DNA of 64,000 nucleotides from Cylindrotheca closterium. Taxonomy: Eukaryota; Bacillariophyta; Bacillariophyceae; Bacillariales; Bacillariaceae. The DNA lies in NCBI GenBank assembly GCA_933822405.4, contig CAKOGP040001858.1, positions 124,001 to 188,000 on the forward strand. The letters are read 5' to 3'. Position 1 is the first letter of the stretch; each line of letters begins with the position of its first letter. The translations under genes were made by a program, and so were the position numbers. The notes beneath the pieces are model-generated. The model had not been told where the DNA came from. It saw only the letters and a list, made by a program, of their open reading frames with translations, and ran no database searches. Positions 1 to 10,515 of this stretch are shown here, one piece after another.

Positions 1-772
1 TGTCATTGTGCAGATTGTCCAGCCAAATCAGAAAATGAATTACTATATTGGGTTTAATGCTGCCAAGGGTGCCAATTCGGGAGTCCGGGCTGGCCAGAAT
101 CAAGTCTTGGTATATGAAAGGCCAAGGCAGGATGGTAACGATTCCACACGAATCGCGGATCTGTCGACTGGCCAAACATTTACCATCAAAGACTTCAATG
201 GTGCCAAGGGAGACACGCTCGTAATTTCCGTCCTGGACATTTCACTGTCTTCCATTGCCAGTGAAGCGCTCGTGAGCATTATGCTGAATCGCCAAAACAA
301 TGGTGGCAATACTTCGCCTGCCACCAAGAGGCCGACTCGGCCACCCACTCGGCCACCCACTCGAATGCCCACTCCTAGACCTACACCAAGACCGACACCC
401 AGACCAACTCCCCGACCTACCCGTGCTACGCCGAGTCCTACCAGAGGAATCTTTGGAAGAAATCCTGGTTGGGACAATTTCAATTTTGTCGACAACAACA
501 ACAACGCGTCGAATTGTGGACGTGCCATGACGATTTGTGATATTGACAGTGACTGTTGTTCTGGATTGTCCTGTCGCCGCGTCTCCTTGGACGCTAGCTT
601 TGACAATGTGTGTCGACCGGTTACCAAAACGGACAAGAACAAATTGCCACGACAGAACATTAATTGGTGGGATCGTCGACGACGAGGACTAAAGGGGGAT
701 GACTCAGCCATTTTGCCACATGAGCTGGAGGATTTTGTTGTTGATGTTGATGATGCCACCGTTAGTGCCTAA
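1..772 (+). CDS. Secreted M11-type metallopeptidase paralog, C-terminal part (5' end outside window)
   Basis: The reading frame is open from base 2 to the TAA at 770-772, so only the C-terminal part is present. Residues corresponding to bases 2-300 align closely with the second exon of the complete gene at 1590-3599 (shared GFNAAKG, GQNQV, VYER and RIADLS blocks), which makes this a tandem paralog on the same strand. After that comes a proline/threonine repeat (PTRP, PTPR units) and then a cysteine-rich stretch with pattern C-x5-C-x5-CC-x4-C-x11-C, the spacing seen in knottin-like folds, which the neighbour lacks. A basic segment (WDRRRRGLKG) and an acidic end follow. The catalytic domain would lie upstream of the window. 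Secreted location is inferred from the neighbour's signal peptide. Confidence 0.75.
   Translation, partial: VIVQIVQPNQKMNYYIGFNAAKGANSGVRAGQNQVLVYERPRQDGNDSTRIADLSTGQTFTIKDFNGAKGDTLVISVLDISLSSIASEALVSIMLNRQNNGGNTSPATKRPTRPPTRPPTRMPTPRPTPRPTPRPTPRPTRATPSPTRGIFGRNPGWDNFNFVDNNNNASNCGRAMTICDIDSDCCSGLSCRRVSLDASFDNVCRPVTKTDKNKLPRQNINWWDRRRRGLKGDDSAILPHELEDFVVDVDDATVSA
332..446 (+). repeat. Proline/threonine-coding minisatellite (12-nt unit)
   Basis: In-frame degenerate 12-nt repeat coding for PTRP and PTPR tetrapeptides. It produces a long valine/glycine shadow frame on the minus strand. Confidence 0.85.
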
Positions 773-1589
773 ATGGGAAAGGGGAATAGTTGGGAAAGAC
801 ACAAACATGGCAAGTTTGATGCTGAGACTGGTGGAAGAGCAGAGATGAAGGTGATGGTGGACTGGCCATCTTGTAAAAACAAATGTTATCATTATTTTAA
901 TAAACATAGGACTAGCTTATGAAATATAACAAATACTAAAATGATTTGTAGAAACTATACAGTATTGCCAGTTCCTGGCGGTAGTCCTAATCTTAGTTTT
1001 TAGTGTGATAGCCTAGTGAGATGATACCGATACACATGACACTTTCCACTTGGCTTCCAAACTTCTCGTCAGCCGCCAGGCGTGGTCTTGTAAAGAGATT
1101 ATTTGACACGTGTCTCTCGAGTTGAATTGTCCGTTCAGGGATTCTCCCACTATTCGATTGGCACAATAGTAACGGCCACAGTTTGTCAGTCCAACGAGCG
1201 CACATAAGGAGGATTGCATCATTTGATCTAGGTTCGTTAAGTGTGGAGCCACCAACGGTCTTTCTCCGTGACATCGACAGTCGGAGTGCCGCCAAAAATT
1301 TGTATGTGATTCTCACAATCGTGTGACCCCAACGCACATCCGTTATTTTGCTTAGGTAGTTTCCGCGGCTAATTAGGTGGCAAGCCGTTTTTCAAAAATG
1401 TTGCTGGCGCTTGGAAGTTGTGTGAGTTGTAGAGGTGAAACAGTCGAAGTCGCGCTATGGAACGTTGCTTGAAAAATCAAACTCATCTGCAATAGTGTAG
1501 AAGGTACTGTGTCGACACATCACCTATATCGCACTCACTGCACACCATTCATCCATCCATCTAACCATCCATCCATAGATTGATTCGCG
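773..1589. other. Intergenic region between the two M11 peptidase genes
   Basis: No convincing gene. An AATAAA at 898-903 lies about 125 bases after the upstream stop and could be a polyadenylation signal. A CATC-rich stretch (about 1548-1577) lies just before the next start codon. Confidence 0.6.
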
Positions 1590-3599
1590 ATGACGTCGTC
1601 TGGCAACAGCAGATCATCGTCGTCATGGTTGCAGAAATTGGTGCATGTCGCATTCCTGTTGCTTGCCTGCAGTACCCTCCCTCTAAATGCGAAAGCAATC
1701 ACAACCTTGGAAGAGCCTTGTTTGGCCGTCGTCAAGGACATTTACGACAACGATGATGATGATGATAGTAGTAGTAGTAGTAGGTTAGAACAAAAGGAAC
1801 TAATGTGTCAGACACCCTCTGGAATGTTGTACAAAGTCCCATCGGTGGACGTAGATTGGATTGAACAAAACATGCTTTCGGGAGCCTTGAAAAGTGGTTC
1901 CACCATGCTCAACATTTCCAGTTCTACGTTGATGGATCCTGAAACGGCAACCTTGCAACTTGTCGATCCACCCGAATTCATTAATGACGATAATGCTAGC
2001 GACAATGACGATAACAACAGTGAAAGAAGACATCGCAACCTCATGGGCAAAACAGGTTCCAAAACTGTCTTGGCAGTCCGAGTGATTGCAGCCAATAGTG
2101 CCTTTTCCCGTACAGAAGACCAACTGAGTTGGAGTGTCTTTGGGGGTCCCGGGGATGCCGTCAATCTAAAGTCTCAATATGCTGCATGTTCTCACGGAAA
2201 GCTCAACTTTAACAAGCGCCCTAATAAAAATGGTCGTTCGACTAACATTCGAAATGGTGTCGTGACGATTCGATTGAGTGTTCCCGTCAGTGTGGGACAT
2301 TCCGCCATGGTCAATGCGGTTTCCACAGCATTGAGAAATGAGTTTGGCATGACGCGGAAAAACATTGCGGACCATGTCATGTACTGCTTGCCACCCGGTA
2401 CCTTTGGTGGTGTCGGTTACGCCTATGTCAATGAGGGATTGTCCATTTTCAATGATGTTTGGTGCACCTCGGTGACCTCCCAATTGCACGAAGTTGGACA
2501 CAACTTGGGATTGGGACATTCGAGTGCCAATGGTGATCCCTATGGAGATCTAAGTGGAGTCATGGGTCGCAATCGACAAATGTCAGAGGCTCCTCGCATG
2601 TGTTTCAAGTACGTACTGTGATGGACCATATTGTATCGAATTGAATTGAGAATATTGCATTGATAATATAGCATTGCACGACAACTGATGGCAACTAACA
2701 AACACTTTCTCCATTCTTTCCATTGCAGCGCTGCTAAAAGCTTTGAACTGGGATGGTATAGCGACAAGTCTGTTTCTTTGAATCCAACCCATAGCAGTTT
2801 CCGTGATGATCAAGTCATTGCGATTTCCAACATTGTGGACTATCGCTCCACGAGAGACCTCGTCTTGGTGGAAATTGTCCAACCATCGGTCCAAATCAAC
2901 TATGTCTTTGGCTTCAATGCCGCCAAGGGATTCAATGCGGGAGTGATGAATGGACAGAATCAAGTCATTGTCTACGAAAGGGCAGCCGAGATTGGAAATG
3001 CCTCGAAACGAATTGCTGATCTATCCTCGGGACAGGCCGTTACCATTAGCAATTTCAACCGGGTTCCAGGAGATATCCTGACCATCATGGTTCTGGGTGT
3101 CAATTTGGCGGCAGGCACGGCCACCGTCCGCATTCAGCTGGATCGAAGGATCAAACGCAACACTCCCAGACCCACGAGGCCACCGACTCGTCCACCCACA
3201 CGAATGCCAACCGCACGACCGACCCCTCGGCCCACGCAAAGGCCCACACCACCACCCACTCGCATGCCAACCCCAATGCCCACACCACGACCGACTCCAG
3301 GACCAACACTTCCGCCCACTCCTGGGCCAACGGCACTTCCCACACCGCCACCAACTCCCGGACCCACCCCACGGCCCACTCTTCCTCGCACACCACCCCC
3401 CACGTTTGCTCCCACTGGGCAGTATGACCGAAAGGAACGCTCCGTTTCGGGTGCGCTCAAGGAAGACCAGTTCAAATTGGCTCGTCAACGAGGTGGAAAT
3501 CGTCTCAAAGATTTGCAATTGATTTATGGGTTCAACCGTGGTGGGAACAATCGGCAATTATTGGAAGACATGGAGGAAGAGCATCCGTTAGAGAGATGA
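1590..3599 (+). CDS. Secreted gametolysin-like metallopeptidase (peptidase M11 family) with PT-rich tail, two exons
   Basis: Predicted secreted zinc metallopeptidase of the gametolysin (M11) type, a family that acts on extracellular matrix or cell-wall glycoproteins. Exon 1 is 1590-2608 and exon 2 is 2729-3599. The GTACGT donor at 2609 and TTGCAG acceptor ending at 2728 join the frame to give FNAAKSFELGWY, the conserved M11 block after the active site. The protein is 629 aa. Residues 1-36 look like a signal peptide (hydrophobic VAFLLLA core). The zinc motif HEVGHNLGLGH (HExxHxxGxxH) lies near residue 302, followed by a conserved GVMG Met-turn. The C-terminal part has about 80 residues of PT tetrapeptide repeats and a basic/acidic end. 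It is tandem with the partial paralog at 1-772, which has a different tail. An aspartate/serine run at about residues 53-65 is microsatellite-like. Family call is firm; substrate unknown. Confidence 0.88.
3164..3413 (+). repeat. Proline/threonine-coding minisatellite
   Basis: In-frame degenerate 12-nt units coding for PTRP, PTPR, PTPG and similar tetrapeptides, more than twice as long as the equivalent tract in the upstream paralog. Such repeats usually form an extended, O-glycosylated stalk. Confidence 0.85.
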
Positions 3600-4746
3600 C
3601 AATGACGATGTGCGTGGAAACAACAACAACAACAACAACACGTTTTTGTCGGTTATATTTGTTTTAGAATTAGAAAAAAGAAGCGAGGAGGGAGACTATA
3701 TATATATGGGTACCGTGAACGACCTGCCTCGCATGTGATTACAGTATATTGCCATATCGTTGGCATGGGTTCATTCATTCATTCATTCATTGATCCATGG
3801 TGATCGGATCAACATTGATCGATCATTCATGTTTTTTGCATGCATGCGTATTACACACGACACACACACACACACACTTTAGATACTTACAGTAGAGATC
3901 ATCATGTAGAATAGGAGTACAATGTATTGCTGGTCTATTACAATACTGTACAATTATTATTATTATTATTATACTACTGTTTGGTACCGGTACATTTTGA
4001 AAAAGTGCGAGGACGATGATGCATGATGCGAGCGGATGATACTATAATGAATGATCGGAGAAGATTATGATCGTCGATGATTATATATGCATCATATCAT
4101 TGATGATTGCCACCATGGGTAATCTAGCAAGGTATGGAAGACTATTAGAATCTCTTAATCTCCTCTGCATTCAAGATGAAGCTTCATTGCTGCAAACGCT
4201 ACACTAAGAAGACGGAGTAATAAGTTTGGATTGAAGTAACATACGAATCACATTGTATTCAGGATCATGAGCATATACTAGACCGCATCATCCTCCTCCT
4301 CCTCCTCCGAAAAACAACAGAACAATTGTTGCAGACACAACACAGTACGTATCGTCTCCGAACCCGACCCATTCCATGAATGATAGTTTTGCATGTTTGG
4401 TTCGGTCATATTGAATATTGCGTCGTGCTCTATAGATAAATTTTTTAGAGAGTCATATACTATAGTCGGACGAACGTGTATTATTTGCTTCTACTACTGT
4501 GACAGTGTATTGTCCTATGGTTCGACATTTCTACAGCACCACCAAGGTCATCATCATTTCTTGTAACTTGAAACTATTCCCTCGCTTTCACCAATCGGAG
4601 TCGTAATTACAGGCATACCATTCATCCAAGCGTCTAGAATTCTTTCCCTTGATGCCCGGTCGCTCCAAATCGTAAGGGAGCCAGCAGAATGTTGCGGCCA
4701 CTCTTGTTATCCAAGATGTCTTGTAGTCGAGGTGTAGGTGTATAGC

Positions 4747-4787
4747 CATACATACATACATACATACATACATACATACATACATAC
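4747..4787. repeat. (CATA)n microsatellite
   Basis: About ten uninterrupted CATA units. Confidence 0.95.
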
Positions 4788-5489
4788 GGAGACAAAGATT
4801 CCATTTTGTGCGCTGTGCAATTGAAGAATTCTTTCAGGGCAGTAGGCTCCATGGATGTGTGTAGTGATATTCTTTCTTTTGTTCGATTTCAGGTACACTG
4901 AACACTACCATAGACAAGCGCTTTTGGCCACACATGAACATGTTTCAGCAGCACCTATGGCTGAACTGCGTCTACATTTGGATCATGTCAAAACCCACCA
5001 CAATTTTAAGACAAACTTGGTTTCTTCATGTTCTTTTGGGGGGCTTGCTTTTCGATTGTCTACGACAGTGCTAGTGCCAACAAATGCTGGATGGATGTTC
5101 CACAAAGAAGAAGGATGCCAGGCAGAGTTTGTCCTTCGGAATCCCATTACTCCCGGTTGCAATAGATCCATTTCATATGGTTAACAATGATGCGTTAGAT
5201 GATGCGTTCTATCCCCGTAGTGTATCAGGCAGGTACAGCACAGTATCCTTTTTTATAGGTAGTGTGCTTCAGTAAAAAAAAAGTTGGCATGGCGTGGGGT
5301 GAATCAATCGTCCGATACGAATGGGACCGTTGCTGAAATAACGGTCGTTCAATAATTCCTCAACGTTCCAAAGGCATCTATGAAGTCATGTTTGGGGTCC
5401 GTTGGGTCCAGCCTGAAAAGGGATGCAAAACGCAAACACCAAGAACAGCTGACACGACGCGGTGGGCCAATCACCAAGCATACTGTAGC

Positions 5490-5531
5490 AAGCAATCAAG
5501 CAATCAAGCAATCAAGCAATCAAGCAATCAA
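5490..5531. repeat. Eight-base tandem repeat (AAGCAATC)
   Basis: About five copies of AAGCAATC, within 75-120 bases upstream of the start codon at 5606, probably in the 5' leader of that gene. Confidence 0.9.
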
Positions 5532-5605
5532 CTCAGTGAAAAGAAAGTCCTTTGTTTGCAAGTCCTTTGGTTCTATTTGGTATCTCATAAAATAAAACAG
5601 AAAGC

Positions 5606-6754
5606 ATGGACGCTACCGCTCAATTAAAGGGAATGTTGGGCATCAATGGTGCGGCAGCTGCTGCTTCTGCTGCTGCTGCAGCAGCAGCTCAACCTTCAGC
5701 TTCCAACAATGATGCAGTCAAGTCTGGACCAGCCAACGCTTCCAACGCTTCCAACAACAATAACCAAAACCAAAACCAAAAGAACAATAAGGGAAAGAAG
5801 AACAACAAGAACCGAAACAAAAAGCAACAGCAGAATCAGAATGCGAATCAGAATCAACAGCAGAATCAACAGCAGAATCAACAGCAGAATCAAAACAAGG
5901 GAAAGAATAAAAACAAAAAGCAACAAAAGGGAAACAATCAAAAGAACAAGGAACAACGTCCAGCACCAGATACCAACTTTGCATGGTCAGCCTTTCAGTC
6001 CTCACCTGATGCTTCCAAGCTTCCAATTCCTGCGTTTTCACCGAATCAGCCAAAACCCATCAAGCAGATCCCACCTGCTCGTCCTGCTCCTACTTCCTAT
6101 GCCAATGCTGTTGGTGGTGGCAATACTGCTACTGCTACTGATACAGCAGCAGCAGCAGCAAAGGCTAACACTAATACTAGCACTAGCACTAACACTGTCG
6201 CAAAGACTCCACCAAAACCACCGCAACCACCAACGCCACCACCAACGACGACGCCACTACCACCGCCACTACCACCACCAGTCAAGGAAAGCAACACGGG
6301 TGTCAATCTAATGGCAGCATTGAAATCACCATCTCAAATGCCGGCCCCACAGCCAAATCCAAACCCCCCATCCTATCCTCCCCCTCCGCATAATATGCAG
6401 CATCAACATCATCATCAACACCAGCAAATGCCACCACCGCCACCCCCTGGATTCATTACGATCCAAGTGCAAGTTCCTCCATTTCTGCCACCCAATCGAC
6501 AAATGCTGGTGCAGTCACCCATGGGTGGTGGATACCCCATTCAAGTGCAAGTCCCCGAAGGAATTCCTCCGGGGGCTGTCATTCCAGTTCACGTACCTAC
6601 CGTGCCCTTGCACATGATGCCACCACATATGCAACAACAACAACAACAGCAGCAACAACACATGCAGCAGCAGCAGCAACAACAACACATGCAACAACAA
6701 TATATGCAGCAACAACAATATATGCAGCAATATCCGCCACCGCAATCAAGGTAG
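5606..6754 (+). CDS. Q/N/P-rich low-complexity protein with PNRC/EDC1-like motif
   Basis: A 382-aa protein, mostly low complexity. Order: alanine run (about 14-27), a long N/Q/K tract (about 50-115), a short conserved motif near residues 122-143 (FAWSAFQSSP followed by LPIPAF), a proline-rich region, and a poly-Q/M end. The motif matches the pattern [FY]-A-G-x-x-F-x-x-S-P...LP-x-P-x-F of PNRC coactivators and yeast Edc1/Edc2, where it binds the Dcp1 subunit of the mRNA decapping complex. Near residues 275-330 there are two blocks of type IQVQVPEGIPPG, like the VPxGxxPG segments common in stramenopile proteins. A role in mRNA decay is inferred from the motif only. The TCAAG before the stop is followed by GTAGGA, so an additional spliced 3' exon cannot be excluded. 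Confidence 0.7.
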   Translation: MDATAQLKGMLGINGAAAAASAAAAAAAQPSASNNDAVKSGPANASNASNNNNQNQNQKNNKGKKNNKNRNKKQQQNQNANQNQQQNQQQNQQQNQNKGKNKNKKQQKGNNQKNKEQRPAPDTNFAWSAFQSSPDASKLPIPAFSPNQPKPIKQIPPARPAPTSYANAVGGGNTATATDTAAAAAKANTNTSTSTNTVAKTPPKPPQPPTPPPTTTPLPPPLPPPVKESNTGVNLMAALKSPSQMPAPQPNPNPPSYPPPPHNMQHQHHHQHQQMPPPPPPGFITIQVQVPPFLPPNRQMLVQSPMGGGYPIQVQVPEGIPPGAVIPVHVPTVPLHMMPPHMQQQQQQQQQHMQQQQQQQHMQQQYMQQQQYMQQYPPPQSR

Positions 6755-7122
6755 GAGCGTGGTAACAATGTGATCTGATTTGATGGATACCTTGTTTGTC
6801 TTGGCTGCATGTATGTATCCATGTATGTATGTACTGGTATTTACAAAGTATTGTGATACGCAGTCAGTACTTGTGTATACGATATGTCATCGCCGTCAAG
6901 TAGTAGTTTTGGAGGAAATGTAGTCAAAGTTGCAGCACTAGGGAATTTAGGGAAGGGAAAGCAACGAGAGCGATAATAGATGCAGCAATTAAAAAAGACT
7001 GTTGTTGCCTCATTGAGTAATCCGTTTATTATATTTTATATAATTAGTATATGATTATTCAAAGTGACTATCGTTTCGTATGCCAATCATATCATCAATC
7101 AGCTTCATTCATTCAACGGAGA
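6755..7122. other. Convergent intergenic region
   Basis: Short 3' flank between a plus-strand gene and a minus-strand pseudogene. It holds a short TGTATG-type repeat near 6810-6832 and AT-rich sequence near 7020-7055; no gene seen. Confidence 0.6.
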
Positions 7123-8613
7123 CTACTGCATGCGTCGGGACGAACCAATAGGAGTGTCCAAGAACTGCAATACCTTTGGAATTACAAAGCCAGCTCCACA
7201 GATAACTCGGTAACCGTTTCGATCCAAAGCATTATCATTGTTCCATTTAGATTTCAGTGTTCGTTTCCACAAGGCCTTCTCCAATATGGATGTGCTTTCC
7301 ACAGCTTCATACCGTTTCCAGGTGGACCATAATGTCTCCCTGAAAGCAGTCATTCTACGTTCCTTGTCATGATCTTCCGCTGGTAGTAGTAGTACTACTA
7401 GAAGATTGTCAATGAGGGAAATCATTCTACTTCGCCAAACGGTCGCACCCCAGCGCTCCAATCGATCCACCATCCATGCTTGAATCGTCATTTGAAATAG
7501 TATCATCTTGTTGTCATCTGAATTCCAAAAGTTACTCAATAATAGGTAGTCCACCGCCAGTTTGCCATTGGCATCCTTCCAGTCTAGAATGATACCACTG
7601 CATGGCAACTTGTCTAGAAGGACTTGAAGCAGATCTCGCCTTGGACTAATGGTGGAAAAGAGAATGTGAAATGGTGTCATTCCAAAAGCATCCACAAGTG
7701 ATGATGCTTCCATAGCACCTTGGTCTTTGCCGATCAAAAGTCGGAGCTCCTGAGCAGTAGTGGTTGTTGAGGAATGGTCGTAACAACACTTGTGAAGTGG
7801 GTAGTCATCGAACCGGGATATTAATCCTGCGATAACACTATCCATATCTTCACCAAAGCGATCTTGTAATAGTGGAGGACCAGGTGACGCGTTATACCTT
7901 GCCATGCTGACTTTGGTGGACCCTCGTGGGAGCACAAGGTTTGCAAGAGATCTGCAGAATTGGAAGGATGTTTCTTCAATCTCGATTGGTTGCTTCGAAT
8001 CCAGGGGTACAATGATTGTAACCAAATCGGTGCATTCCATAAATGAAGCGTGACCAATACGCTCCAATGACCTTGGTAGGCTCACTGTTTGCAAGGAGGA
8101 ACAAGCTTCGAACGCACACATGGGAATCTCCTTGATGGCCGTTGCAGATAGATCAACTTCTGCCAAGACTTGGCAGTGGGCAAAGACCCGTATGCCAATC
8201 ATGTTCACCGACGAGGGGATCTTCTTCACTTGTTGCAATTTAGGGCAATTCAAAAAGGCGGCGTGACCAATTGTCTTTAGCTGATTATGGGCGGCGGACG
8301 ACGACGACGACGACGACGACGAGGAACATTCCAATTCTACGTTCTCCAGGAGGGAACAATTCTGTCATGCCTCATCCCCAATGGATTCTACCGTGCAAAC
8401 AATATTGATTTCCAACAAGCTTTTGCAATATCCAAAGGCACCATCACAAATCTTGATTGATCCTTCCGGCAGAGTTACTTGCCGCAAAAGCTCACGAGAG
8501 TAGCACAATTGCGGAGGTACAACTGGAATGCCTGGATTGAAAGTCAGCTCTCGAACGCTGGTTGGAACTATTTCTCCTTCGTCACCTTGGAATTGGTAGA
8601 CGTTCATCCGCAT
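7123..8613 (-). pseudogene. LRR_5 (BspA-type) plus ankyrin-like protein, broken by one in-frame stop
   Basis: Read on the minus strand from ATG 8613, the frame begins with MRMNVYQFQGDEGE, the usual opening of diatom BspA-like LRR proteins. LRR_5 repeats follow with the pattern (I/A)G..AF..C..L..V.LP. An in-frame TGA lies at 8365-8367, inside an LRR where GDEAFQNC would be expected (alanine and glutamine flank the stop). The same frame then stays open to 7123 for about 410 residues: five further LRR units, then an ankyrin-like segment (FGMTPFHILF, DANGKLAVDYLL) and a conserved C-terminal block. These proteins normally mediate protein binding; no catalytic role is known. The downstream part alone (ATG 8334) could still be expressed, so calling it dead is an inference. 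It is tandem with a second broken paralog at 8898-10337. Confidence 0.75.
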
Positions 8614-8897
8614 CTTTCAATGCTGTACGTGGTTGTTCTTGCTTACTGCGATCCGTGCGGGGCGACCATGTCGATGATCTAATGCGTGTGCATTGAAAAA
8701 AACACAATCATTGTTCATATAGTACCTTTTATATCTCACGAATTCGTCGATGTGCATTGACCCACACGACTGTATTTTAGACCTTCAACCAACATTGATT
8801 AAAATTTTAAAGATTGTTATTATGATTATTCATAGGCGATTGAAATTGCTCATTGGGGATATAATTTCACATTTCAATCAATCAGATTCAATAGAGG

Positions 8898-10337
8898 TTA
8901 GGCAGAAGAACCCATTGGAATGTCCAAGAATTGCACTATCCTTGGAAGTATAACATCTGATCCACAGACAACTCGGCAACTGTCTCGATCCAGAGCTTGT
9001 CTCTTGGTAGTATCATGATTACTCCAGCCAGACGTTAGTTTTCCTTTCCACAGAGTCATCTCCAATATCGATGTGGCTTCCATTGCTTCGTATCGTGCAA
9101 AAGCAGCATATGCTTCTGTGCACAAAGGTGCCGTTTGATCCATTTCAGTTTCGGCAAGTATAGCTTGCATTCTACTGTTCATGCCTTTTTTTCAGGATGC
9201 AATCCCCCAACGATCAAATGGATCCAACATCCACTTTTGCAGTGTCATTTGCAATAGTATCTTGTTTTCCTCAGTCCAGTTGGCCATCAGGTAGTCCAGC
9301 GGTCGTTTGTCATTGGCGTCCTTCAAGTCTAGAATACAGCATGGCAGCTTTTCCAGAAGGACTTGGAGCAAGTCTTGTCTTGGGTCAATAGTCGAAGAAA
9401 AGAAGACGTGAAGTGGTGTCATTCCAAAGTCATCTACCAGGGATGATGCTTCCATAGCACCTTGGTCTTCGATCAAAAGTAACAGGAGCTCCTGAGCAGT
9501 GGTCGAGGAATGGTCGTAACAACGCTTGTGAAGTGGAAAGTCGTCGAACCGGGACATTAATCCTGCGATAATGCTTTCCGAATCTTTACCAAAGCGATCT
9601 TCAAAAAGTGTGCAACCTCCAAAAGGGTAGAAAGCGTCTGGATCGAAAATGGACCCTTTTGGAATGACAAGGTTTGCAAGAGAATCGCAGTGCACAAATG
9701 ATGAATCGCCAATATGGATCGGCTGTGAATGAAGAAGGGGCATTGTCACTGTCACTGCCACTGTCACTGTCACCAAAGATCCGCATTCATAGAATGCCAG
9801 CTGAGAAATACGCTCCAATGTCTTTGGTAAACTCACAGTTTGTAGGGCGAAACATTCTGGGAAACAATTCATCTCTGTAATGATGGCCGTTGCAGATAAA
9901 TCGGCTACTATCATGGCACTACAGGACTCAAAGGCATTTTCCCCAATTATGTTCACCGACGAAGGAATCCTGATTCGTTGCAGAGAGCCGCATGATGCAA
10001 AGGCGTATTTTCCAATTGTCCGTAGCTGATGGGGAGAAGATGACAATGACTGTTCAAACTCTACGTTCGTCAGCTGATGGCAGTGCTGAAATGCAAATCT
10101 ACCAATATGCTCCACAGTGGTACAAATTTTGATTTCCAACAAGTTTTCGCAATAATGAAAAGCACTATCACAAATCTTGGTTAGTCCTTTGGGCAGAGTA
10201 GTAACCCGTATGAACTCATATTAATAGCACAGTTGCTCCGGCACAACCTGAATGCCTGGATTGAAAGTCAATATTTCGACACTTTCTGGCACTTCTTCTC
10301 CTTCTTCACCTCGGAATCGGTACTCTGTTACCTCCAT
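8898..10337 (-). pseudogene. Second LRR_5 plus ankyrin-like paralog, broken by two in-frame stops
   Basis: Same family and orientation as the neighbour at 7123-8613. The minus-strand frame from ATG 10337 opens with MEVTEYRFRGEEGE and continues to PEQLCY, then meets TAA at 10221-10223, where the paralog has a serine codon. The frame stays open through five LRR_5 units and the ankyrin-like segment (FGMTPLHVFF, DANDKRPLDYL) until TGA at 9192-9194. It then continues in the same frame to 8898 with the C-terminal block (ARYEAMEATSILE, IVQFLDIPMGSS). About 10-15 residues seem to be missing around the second stop compared with the paralog. The stops lie at different positions from the neighbour's, so the copies decayed separately. 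Confidence 0.82.
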
Positions 10338-10515
10338 CTTTCAATGCTGTACTTGATCGTTCTTGCTTACTTCCGTGGGGAGTTGTGGCAGCAGGGACAA
10401 TATATAACCAAGGTATGATGAATGTGGCGAACTACTAGCCTCCAATACAATATCTTGTTCATTGCGATTCAAGGTCAATCCCGATGGTCAGTCAATTGAT
10501 GGCAGTATGGCCTTT

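Larger units (their letters stand above)
3600..5605. other. 2-kb intergenic region rich in microsatellites
   Basis: Contains (TTCA)n at 3770-3791, (AC)n at 3860-3877, (ATT)n at 3953-3972, (CATA)n at 4747-4787 and an eight-base AAGCAATC repeat at 5490-5531. Short open frames at 4855-5184 and 5380-5627 have no recognisable domain and cross repeats, so they are not called as genes. Confidence 0.7.

Noticed and set aside
3134..3475. Long minus-strand valine/glycine frames opposite the PT repeats (also 100-759)
   Set aside because: They are mirror images of the PT-coding repeat in real plus-strand genes and have no other content.
4588..4898. Frames with MYVC repeats
   Set aside because: They translate a (CATA)n microsatellite.
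4855..5184. 109-aa plus-strand frame
   Set aside because: No domain, no homologous copy in the window, flanked by microsatellites; not supported as a gene.
5696..6306. Leucine/isoleucine-rich and glycine-rich minus-strand frames
   Set aside because: Shadows of the N/Q- and P-rich repeats of the gene at 5606-6754.
8365..8367. TGA in the LRR gene as a selenocysteine codon
   Set aside because: The position corresponds to a structural LRR residue, not a redox site, and the tandem paralog is broken by TAA as well.
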